Part shown: piece after piece, positions 6,481 to 11,686 of the stretch
Numbering within the stretch: position 1 is the first letter of the stretch
Layout: every line of letters begins with the position of its first letter
Assembly: GCA_045601285.1 (NCBI GenBank)
Contig: JAZRZJ010000070.1
Span: 1 to 11,686, forward strand
DNA from: F23-B02 sp045601285
GTDB lineage: Bacteria; Bacillota; Clostridia; Oscillospirales; Oscillospiraceae
Length of the DNA stretch: 11,686 bases
Direction of reading: 5' to 3'
Notes under the pieces: model-generated
Told to the model about the DNA's origin: nothing
The model's input: the letters and a program-made list of their open reading frames with translations, nothing else
Databases searched by the model: none
Translations under genes and position numbers: made by a program

Positions 6481-7311
6481 GTGAGCAGAGCAGACGAGAT
6501 ATTCATTCAGAATTGTAAAGATATAATCGAAAACGGCGTGTGGGATACCGACCTTGACGTGCGTCCCCGCTGGGACGACGGCACACCCGCCCATACCGTT
6601 AAAAAATTCGGCATAGTAAACCGCTATAACATTGCGGAGGAATTTCCCATTCTCACCATACGCCGCACCTATTGGAAGAGCGCGATCGACGAGCTTCTGT
6701 GGATATGGCAGGCAAAGAGCAATAATGTGGGCGACCTGCGCACTCGTGTGTGGGACGCATGGGCAGACGAAACGGGCTCCATCGGCAAGGCATACGGCTA
6801 TCAGCTTGGCGTGAAGCATCACTACAAGGAAGGTGACATGGACCAGGTTGACCGCGTTATTTACGACCTGAAGCACAATCCCGCTTCACGCCGTATCATG
6901 ACAAACATTTACAATCATGCCGACCTTTCCGAAATGGCGCTTTATCCCTGCGCCTACTCCATGACCTTCAACGTAAGCGGCAATAAGCTCAACGCTATTC
7001 TCAACCAGCGCTCCCAGGATATGCTTGCGGCAAACAACTGGAACGTTGTTCAGTACGCCGTCCTCACCTGCATGATGGCGCAGGTTGCGGGACTTGAGCC
7101 CGGCGAGCTTGTCCATGTCATTGCCGATGCCCACATCTATGACCGCCATATCCCGCTCATTGAGGAGATAATCGCAAACGAGCCGAAGCCCGCACCCAAG
7201 TTCATTATTGACAAGAGTGTGGACGACTTCTATAAATTCACCCGCGACAGCTTCAAAATGGAAGGCTACGAGGTAAATCCCTTCGATAAGAAGATACCTG
7301 TTGCGGTGTAA
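6481..7311 (+). CDS. thyA: Thymidylate synthase (ThyA, folate-dependent)
   Basis: 276 residues from GTG. It methylates dUMP to dTMP with methylenetetrahydrofolate, yielding dihydrofolate. Visible marks: DVRPRWDDGTPAHTV near the N-terminus, IDELLWIWQAKSNNV, AYGYQLG, SRRIMTNIYN (phosphate-binding Arg pair), catalytic Cys157 in LYPCAYSM, dUMP-binding QRSQDM with Arg177, Ser178 and Asp180, Asn188 in NNWNV, DAHIYDRH, and the C-terminal IPVAV that closes the active site. The motif order and the PCxY context (instead of PCH in Escherichia coli) match the Bacillus subtilis ThyA / phage phi3T branch rather than the E. coli type. It heads a cluster with folA 26 bases downstream, the classic dTMP-cycle pair, and is divergent from spoVFA. 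Confidence 0.97.
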   Translation: MSRADEIFIQNCKDIIENGVWDTDLDVRPRWDDGTPAHTVKKFGIVNRYNIAEEFPILTIRRTYWKSAIDELLWIWQAKSNNVGDLRTRVWDAWADETGSIGKAYGYQLGVKHHYKEGDMDQVDRVIYDLKHNPASRRIMTNIYNHADLSEMALYPCAYSMTFNVSGNKLNAILNQRSQDMLAANNWNVVQYAVLTCMMAQVAGLEPGELVHVIADAHIYDRHIPLIEEIIANEPKPAPKFIIDKSVDDFYKFTRDSFKMEGYEVNPFDKKIPVAV

Positions 7312-7337
7312 AACACATACCGAAACGAGATGATACC

Positions 7338-7823
7338 ATGGACGCAATAGTCGCAGTTTTTTCCGACTGGGGCATCGGCGCTAAGGGTACACAGCAGATT
7401 GTGCTGAAGGCCGACAGAGCGCATTTTGTGGATAACACGAGAGGAAAAACCGTGATCGTGGGCCGCAGAACCCTTGAGGATTTCCCCGGCGGCAGACCGC
7501 TTAAAAACCGCCGCAACATTGTCATAACGCGGCAGAATATTGAAATCGAGGGCGCTGAGCTTGCCCACAGCGCAGCGGAGGCCGTCGCTCTTGCGGGAGA
7601 CGAGCCCTGCATGATTCTCGGCGGAGCGAGCGTGTTCCGCGATTTCTATCCCTACATGGACAGAGTCTATGTTACGAAGCTTGATGTCAAACCCGAATCC
7701 GATGTATTTTTTCCAAACCTTGACGAGAGTGCCGAGTGGTGCATCACCGAGGACAGCGGAGAGCTTTGGGAGGACGGTCTTGCCTACCGCTTTTTATGCT
7801 ACGAAAGGAAGAAAGCAGAATGA
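7338..7823 (+). CDS. folA: Dihydrofolate reductase
   Basis: 161 residues, the usual size. It reduces dihydrofolate to tetrahydrofolate with NADPH, regenerating what ThyA consumes. Visible marks: N-terminal MDAIVAVFSDWGIG (Met20-loop region), catalytic acid Asp26 in LKADRAHF, the cofactor motif GRRTLEDFPGGRPLKNRRNIV (42-62), and GGASVFRDFYP (95-105). The usual LPW segment before the catalytic acid is replaced by GTQQIVLKAD, as in a clostridial subgroup of this family. The ribosome binding site is weak (GAGAT), so expression may rely on coupling with thyA. Its TGA stop overlaps the ATG of the lipoprotein gene (ATGA). Confidence 0.95.
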   Translation: MDAIVAVFSDWGIGAKGTQQIVLKADRAHFVDNTRGKTVIVGRRTLEDFPGGRPLKNRRNIVITRQNIEIEGAELAHSAAEAVALAGDEPCMILGGASVFRDFYPYMDRVYVTKLDVKPESDVFFPNLDESAEWCITEDSGELWEDGLAYRFLCYERKKAE

Positions 7824-8431
7824 AGAAGTTTGTTGCATTAATCTGCATTATCGCCGCGGTTTTCGCGCTTTGTGCGTGCAGCCACAACCCACCTATCAAG
7901 GGAGAGGAAACCCAGAAAAATGAGGGCGAAATTCTTATCAACAACCCCAACTTCACCCTGACAAAGCTTACGGGAAAAGACGGAATCGTCAAGTATAATT
8001 ACGTGGTTACCGATGAAAACGGCAAGGTGCTGGAAAATGCGCTCTGCACCGAGGAGCCCCGCATTGCGCTTATCAACAAAGACCTTGTGGGCGTGCGCTT
8101 CACCGCCGACGGACACAGCTTCAGCCGTTACTATGATATTCAGAAGGGCATAATCTCACGTTCCTTCAAAAACGCATTCTGGGATAACGGCGTTTTTGTT
8201 GCAAGCAATGATTACGACAACGGCCATTACTTCGTCATTCAGGATATTTTCAACAGAAACGGATACTGCTACAAGACGGAAATTGAAAGCGCCTCCTGGC
8301 AGATTACCGTTATAGGTTCGGAGCTCAGCGAGGACGGCACCGAGCTGCTTGTCACCTATGTCCACGGCGACGGCAGCGATATAGAGGCAGAGCTGAACAC
8401 CGTTGTGCTGTATCTGGTTGATAAAAGCTGA
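7820..8431 (+). CDS. Putative lipoprotein of unknown function
   Basis: 203 residues. A type II signal peptide is clear: MKK, a hydrophobic stretch (residues 4-17), then the lipobox LCAC with Cys20 as the lipidated residue. The mature protein should be anchored on the outer face of the membrane. The rest is soluble, rich in short strands and aromatics (YVVTDENGKVLENAL, FSRYYDIQKGIISRSF, VASNDYDNGHYFVIQDIF, VTYVHGDGSD), suggesting a beta-rich fold; I do not recognise the family. The start at 7820 follows GGAAG and forms an ATGA overlap with folA, so it is translated with the dTMP genes although no link to folate is known. A longer in-frame start at 7736 lies deep inside folA and lacks the signal peptide logic. 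A strong hairpin follows the stop. Confidence 0.88.
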   Translation: MKKFVALICIIAAVFALCACSHNPPIKGEETQKNEGEILINNPNFTLTKLTGKDGIVKYNYVVTDENGKVLENALCTEEPRIALINKDLVGVRFTADGHSFSRYYDIQKGIISRSFKNAFWDNGVFVASNDYDNGHYFVIQDIFNRNGYCYKTEIESASWQITVIGSELSEDGTELLVTYVHGDGSDIEAELNTVVLYLVDKS

Positions 8432-8435
8432 AAAA

Positions 8436-8477
8436 TGCAAAAGAGCTGTTTCATAAAAGCGGAGCGGCTCTTTTGCA
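8436..8477 (+). terminator. Long hairpin, probable terminator or attenuator after the lipoprotein gene
   Basis: TGCAAAAGAGC (8436-8446) and GCTCTTTTGCA (8467-8477) are perfect inverted repeats. In RNA the pairing continues inward (8447-8452 with 8461-8466, three G-U pairs) to an 8-base loop, 17 pairs in all. Read as GAGC...GCTC followed by four T, it resembles an intrinsic terminator with a short U tract; T runs are stronger on the opposite strand (A5 at 8431-8435). It separates the thyA cluster from the ABC cassette. Confidence 0.55.
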
Positions 8478-8510
8478 CCTTGGTACGCAAAGAAAACGAA
8501 AGGAGAAACA

Positions 8511-9038
8511 ATGAAATCTCTCGAAACCGTTCAAAAATGGGCAAAGGCATTTAAAATAATCTGCACGATTTTCCTTGTTCTGTGCATTGTGGCCGCGGTA
8601 CTGCTTGGAGCGGCTGCGGTGCTTGGTGATAAGGCTTCGGGTACGCTCGCAAGCATCGGAGAGCTCAGCATAAACGGTCTGTTTGATGCGGACGGGCCTG
8701 AGGCTGAAAATGTACGCCTTGCGGCAGTCTGCGGACTTGTTGAGCTTGGCTTTGCAATTGTGCTTCTCGGCATTGCCGTGAAATATCTCAAAGACGAGCT
8801 GGAAAGCGGCACACCCTTCACTTACAGCTTTGCGAAAAGAATAAACACCCTCGCAATACTGACGCTTGTCCTTCCGATTGCGGCGGATATAATATGCTCA
8901 GTAATAGACAGTGCCGCAGGCACAGGCGGCGAGATAGGCTTCAAAATTGATATAACACTGGCGCTTGTGCTGTTTGCGGCTGCGGCGGTGTTTAAATACG
9001 GCGCCGATATTACGGACGCGGGAAAGGAGCTTGAATAA
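8511..9038 (+). CDS. Four-helix membrane protein, possibly DUF2975-like
   Basis: 175 residues. Hydrophobic helices lie at about 15-38, 69-90, 112-132 and 147-162, with a loop of about 30 residues between helices 1 and 2. After helix 2 comes KYLKDELESGTPFTYSFAKRIN, which resembles the helix-loop (GxPFxxxxxxRI) of DUF2975 membrane proteins. Those often sit beside small XRE regulators, but no regulator is present here. AAAGGAG is 5 bases before the ATG. The stop overlaps the ABC ATPase start by one base (TAATG), so it belongs to that cassette. A role as accessory subunit or regulator of the transporter is inference from position. No promoter is visible in the 33 bases between the hairpin and this ribosome binding site. 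Confidence 0.85.
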   Translation: MKSLETVQKWAKAFKIICTIFLVLCIVAAVLLGAAAVLGDKASGTLASIGELSINGLFDADGPEAENVRLAAVCGLVELGFAIVLLGIAVKYLKDELESGTPFTYSFAKRINTLAILTLVLPIAADIICSVIDSAAGTGGEIGFKIDITLALVLFAAAAVFKYGADITDAGKELE

Positions 9039-9742
9039 TGCTCAGAATAGAAAAGCTTACAAAAAAATACGGTGATGTAAAGGCTGTTGACGACCTGACT
9101 TTACACATTGCGCCGGGAGAGATCTACGGCTTCATCGGCCACAACGGAGCGGGCAAAACCACCACGCTGAAAGCCGTTGTGGGCATACTCAATTTCGATG
9201 AGGGCGAAATTTACATAGACGGCGTTTCAATCAGGGAAAAGCTCCTTGAGTGCAAGAAAATGCTTGCCTATATCCCCGACAATCCCGACCTGTACGAATT
9301 TATGACGGGTATCCAGTACCTGAATTTCGTGGCTGACATTTTCGGTGTTGCAGCGGAAGCGCGGGCAGAGCGCATACACAGGTATGCGGACGCCTTTGAA
9401 ATCACAAAGGATCTTGCCCAGCCCCTTTCCGCCTACTCCCACGGCATGAAGCAGAAGCTGGCGGTCATCTCCGCCCTTATCCACGAGCCGAAGCTCATCA
9501 TCATGGACGAGCCCTTTGTGGGCCTTGACCCGAAGGCTGCCCACATTCTGAAGAGCATCATGCGTGAAATGTGCGACAGAGGCTGCGCCATTTTCTTTTC
9601 CACCCATGTGCTTGAGGTTGCTGAAAAGCTCTGCGACAAGGTCGCCATCATCAAGGGCGGCAGACTCATCAAATCCGGCACCATGGAGGAGGTCCGGGGC
9701 GACGAATCTCTTGAAGCCGTGTTTCTTGAGCTGGAGGAATGA
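9038..9742 (+). CDS. ABC transporter ATP-binding protein, EcsA/ABC-2 type
   Basis: 234 residues, a single complete nucleotide-binding domain. Walker A GHNGAGKTT (34-42), a Q-loop region reading YIPDNPDLY (78-86) with Asp where Gln is usual, signature SHGMKQK (134-140), Walker B LIIMDEPFVGLDP (153-165) with catalytic Glu158, and H-loop His190 in STHV. The SHGMKQK signature in place of the canonical LSGGQ is common in EcsA/CcmA-like exporters. It would hydrolyse ATP on the cytoplasmic face of the permease encoded next. AAGGAG lies 8 bases upstream of the ATG, which overlaps the previous stop. Substrate unknown. Confidence 0.96.
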   Translation: MLRIEKLTKKYGDVKAVDDLTLHIAPGEIYGFIGHNGAGKTTTLKAVVGILNFDEGEIYIDGVSIREKLLECKKMLAYIPDNPDLYEFMTGIQYLNFVADIFGVAAEARAERIHRYADAFEITKDLAQPLSAYSHGMKQKLAVISALIHEPKLIIMDEPFVGLDPKAAHILKSIMREMCDRGCAIFFSTHVLEVAEKLCDKVAIIKGGRLIKSGTMEEVRGDESLEAVFLELEE

Positions 9743-9744
9743 TC

Positions 9745-11334
9745 ATGCTGAAAGCCTTATTCAGAAAACAGTTTCTTGAGCTGAACACATTTTATTTTCA
9801 GGACAAGAAAACGGGTCAGCTTCGCTCAAAGCGCAAGGTGATATCCACCGTCGCTCTGTACGCATTGCTGCTGCTGTTTCTTGCCGCGGCGTTCTTTGCC
9901 ATGTGCAAAGGCTTTGCGCCCCTGCTGCACACGGGCAACGCCTGGCTTTACTATTCCCTCACGGGCATAACCGCGGTCCTCATGGGCGTTCTCGGCAGCG
10001 TTTTCAACACCTACGCGGGAATGTATCACGCAAAGGACAACGAGCTTCTGCTGTCCATGCCCATACCCCCGTCCAATATTCTGCTGGTGCGGCTTTTCGG
10101 CGTGGCGCTCATGGCGCTCATGTACGAGGCGATAGTGTTTATCCCCGCAATCGCCGTGCGTTTTATGGAAGGCGGCGTAAGCGTGACGGGCGCGGTTTTC
10201 TCCGTGCTGCTGTTCTTCGTTATAACGGTGCTGATTATCGTGCTGACCTGTTTTCTGGGCTGGATCGTGGCGCTGCTGGCATCGAAGTTCAAAAACAAGA
10301 GCTTTCTCACGGTCCTTTTTGCCCTTGTCTTCTTCGCGGCATATTACTATTTCTTCTCCCAGTCCTACAGCGTAATCGAGAGCCTCATGCTCAACAGCGA
10401 CGCCGTGGGCGAAACCGTAAAAACATGGCTGTATCCCTTCTACCTTATGGGCATGGCGGGCGAAGGCGATGTGCTGAGCATGCTTCTCTTTACGCTCATG
10501 GCGGCGGCGCTCTTTGGGCTGACGTGGTTCGTCCTGTCCAAAACCTTTGTAAAGATTACGACGAAAAAAGATGCCTCCGCGAAGAAGGTCTACAAGGAAA
10601 AAACTGTCAGGGAGGCAAGCGCTTCCAAGGCCTTCTTCCGCAAGGAAATGAGACGCTTCACCTCCAGCGCAAACTATATGCTGAACACCGCTCTGGGCAG
10701 TGTTTTCATGCTTGTTGCTGCGGTGGCGATCCTCATTTACCGCGACGAGCTTTTTCTCCTGCTTCTGCTGCTTAGGGATTATGAAATATTCATTCCCGTG
10801 CTTGCGGCGGGAATACCCATTCTCTGTGCCGCAATGAACGACATCACCGCGCCCTCCGTTTCACTTGAGGGTAAAAATATCTGGATCGCCCAGTCCCTGC
10901 CCGTACCGACGCAGACGGTGCTTGAGGCAAAAATCAAGGTGCATTGGGCAATAACCCTGCCTCCCGCCGTACTGCTTTCCGCCGCAGCTTCCTACGCGTT
11001 CAGACTTGATTTTTCCACTGCGGTTTTCGTCGTACTGACGGTTGTGCTTTATGTCATGTTCTCCGCCTCCGCAGGACTTGCGCTGAACCTCAAAAAGCCC
11101 AATCTGACATGGACAAACGAGGCCGTTCCCGTGAAGCAGAGCATGGCGGCATTGGTGATGATTTTCGGCGGCTGGGCAGTTGCGGCGGTCATGGGCTTCG
11201 GCGCCTATCTGCTCATGGACAAGCTTGACGGCGTTACCTATATTGCGATTTTCGCCGCTGTCTTTTTGGTTGCCGCAAGGCTCATAAACCGCTGGATAAA
11301 CACAAAGGGCGTAAAGATTTTCGAGGAGCTGTGA
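9745..11334 (+). CDS. Large ABC permease, duplicated two-half membrane protein
   Basis: 529 residues. An ATG at 9739 overlaps the ATPase stop but is 1 base from GGAGG (9733-9737); ATG 9745 is 7 bases away and is chosen. The protein has about twelve hydrophobic segments in two halves joined by a charged linker (about 268-296: TKKDASAKKVYKEK). Each half starts with an FRK amphipathic segment (LFRKQFLELN and AFFRKEMRRF) and later carries a DN/GKN...S(M/L)P(I/V)P motif (AKDNELLLSMPIPPSNIL at about 96-113; EGKNIWIAQSLPVPTQTVL at about 375-393). This points to an internal duplication, so one chain could supply both membrane halves. It resembles the putative ABC permeases of Firmicutes of about 550 residues (PF16949-like, from memory). 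Direction and substrate unknown. Confidence 0.9.
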   Translation: MLKALFRKQFLELNTFYFQDKKTGQLRSKRKVISTVALYALLLLFLAAAFFAMCKGFAPLLHTGNAWLYYSLTGITAVLMGVLGSVFNTYAGMYHAKDNELLLSMPIPPSNILLVRLFGVALMALMYEAIVFIPAIAVRFMEGGVSVTGAVFSVLLFFVITVLIIVLTCFLGWIVALLASKFKNKSFLTVLFALVFFAAYYYFFSQSYSVIESLMLNSDAVGETVKTWLYPFYLMGMAGEGDVLSMLLFTLMAAALFGLTWFVLSKTFVKITTKKDASAKKVYKEKTVREASASKAFFRKEMRRFTSSANYMLNTALGSVFMLVAAVAILIYRDELFLLLLLLRDYEIFIPVLAAGIPILCAAMNDITAPSVSLEGKNIWIAQSLPVPTQTVLEAKIKVHWAITLPPAVLLSAAASYAFRLDFSTAVFVVLTVVLYVMFSASAGLALNLKKPNLTWTNEAVPVKQSMAALVMIFGGWAVAAVMGFGAYLLMDKLDGVTYIAIFAAVFLVAARLINRWINTKGVKIFEEL

Positions 11335-11335
11335 C

Positions 11336-11548
11336 ATGGAAATCAAGCCGGGAAAATACCGCCACTTCAAAGGCGGGGAATATGAGGTGCTGTACCTTGC
11401 GCGCCACTCGGAAACCGAGGAGGAAATGGTTGTTTACCGCGCCCTCTACGGCGACTTCGGAGTGTGGGTGCGTCCTGCGTCAATGTGGCTTGAAGCCGTG
11501 GAGCGCGACGGTGTAAAATATCAGCGCTTCACCAAAATCGAAGACTGA
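11336..11548 (+). CDS. DUF1653 domain protein
   Basis: 70 residues, essentially one DUF1653 domain. The family signature is clear in order: PGKYRHFKGGEYEVLYLARHSETEEEMVVYRALYG (5-39), then WVRPASMWLEAVERDGVKYQRF (44-65). DUF1653 is a widespread small beta-rich domain found alone or fused to other enzymes; its biochemical role is not established. GAGGAG (11323-11328) inside the end of the permease gene is 7 bases before ATG 11336, and only one base separates the permease stop from this start, so it is co-translated with the ABC cassette. Its placement last may be incidental. Confidence 0.93.
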   Translation: MEIKPGKYRHFKGGEYEVLYLARHSETEEEMVVYRALYGDFGVWVRPASMWLEAVERDGVKYQRFTKIED

Positions 11549-11686
11549 TACTAATCTTCAATAAAAACATATAATTTGAAGCGGTCTGATTTCCGTCATG
11601 CGACGTTGAAGCCCTTGGAAATACGACAGTATTCCCCGCAGTCTTCGCCTTGCCTGACAAAAATCATCCTCGCTTCATTCTTAAAG
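11549..11686. other. End region after the ABC cassette
   Basis: A weak hairpin (GAAGA at 11540-11544 with TCTTC at 11556-11560) overlaps the DUF1653 stop but lacks a U tract on the plus strand. A TATAAT-like run near 11570 has no usable -35. No convincing terminator for the plus operon is visible before the edge. Confidence 0.3.
11596..11686 (-). CDS. Possible C-terminal end of a minus-strand gene entering from the right
   Basis: Reading in from the right edge on the minus strand, one frame stays open for 29 codons and ends at TGA (11598-11596). The peptide includes ARMIFVRQGEDCGEYCR and ends KGFNVA. It is too short for a family call and could be chance. A converging gene here would fit the absence of plus-strand genes after DUF1653. 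Confidence 0.25.
   Translation of the reverse strand, partial: FKNEARMIFVRQGEDCGEYCRISKGFNVA

Noticed and set aside
9903..10775. 290-codon plus-strand frame inside the permease gene
   Set aside because: It is an out-of-frame shadow of the permease, rich in Arg, Gly and His with no family resemblance.
11565..11580. TATAAT-like run as a promoter reading rightward
   Set aside because: No -35 box at suitable spacing and no plus-strand gene follows before the edge.
1..11686. Mobile element, phage, CRISPR or defence system
   Set aside because: No transposase, integrase, terminal inverted repeats, spaced direct repeats, toxin-antitoxin pair or nuclease motif was seen on either strand.

Overview
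The window looks like an ordinary chromosomal segment of an endospore-forming, anaerobic, clostridial-type Firmicute, plausibly a gut Oscillospiraceae/Ruminococcaceae relative. The evidence is the dipicolinate synthase pair (spoVFA/spoVFB, spore-specific), a BaiH/BaiCD-like flavin/iron-sulfur oxidoreductase, a cytoplasmic GH3 glycosidase of the clostridial type, strong AGGAG-type ribosome binding sites, and moderately GC-rich genes separated by AT-rich spacers. I see no rRNA, tRNA, CRISPR array, transposase, integrase or phage gene. The taxonomic placement is inference.

Layout. (1) 1-1202, minus: old yellow enzyme (OYE) family oxidoreductase cut by the left edge, with two overlapping candidate promoters. 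(2) 1203-1477: AT-rich divergent spacer. (3) 1478-1819, plus: small unrecognised protein with a Nif11-like N-terminus, closed by a strong bidirectional terminator (1846-1878) that also serves the converging minus operon. (4) 4902-1905, minus: GH3 glycosidase and an AlkZ-related protein, separated by one base, behind a good vegetative promoter. (5) 6380-4979, minus: spoVFA and spoVFB, overlapping by 8 bases, with a sigma-K-like promoter. (6) 6481-8431, plus: thyA, folA and a lipoprotein gene, divergent from spoVFA; folA and the lipoprotein gene share an ATGA junction. A long hairpin at 8436-8477 follows. (7) 8511-11548, plus: a tightly packed cassette of a 4-helix membrane protein, an ABC ATPase, a large duplicated ABC permease and a DUF1653 protein. 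(8) 11549-11686: short end region, possibly holding the tail of a minus-strand gene.

How the genes work together. ThyA makes dTMP and dihydrofolate, and FolA recycles the dihydrofolate, so that pair is functionally closed. SpoVFA/B make dipicolinic acid in the mother cell during sporulation. The ABC cassette has the complete ATPase and transmembrane parts of an exporter-like system of unknown substrate. The GH3 enzyme probably hydrolyses imported oligosaccharides or glycosides in the cytoplasm.

Several starts were moved from the longest reading frame to internal ATG or GTG codons because the ribosome binding site demands it (1478, 5548, 6380, 6481, 7820, 9745). The parts most worth a second look are the OYE protein with Ser in place of two normally conserved Tyr residues, the sigma-A/sigma-K promoter overlap between thyA and spoVFA, the lipoprotein gene coupled to folA, and the uncharacterised ABC cassette. 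I did not find a clear new defence or mobile system.
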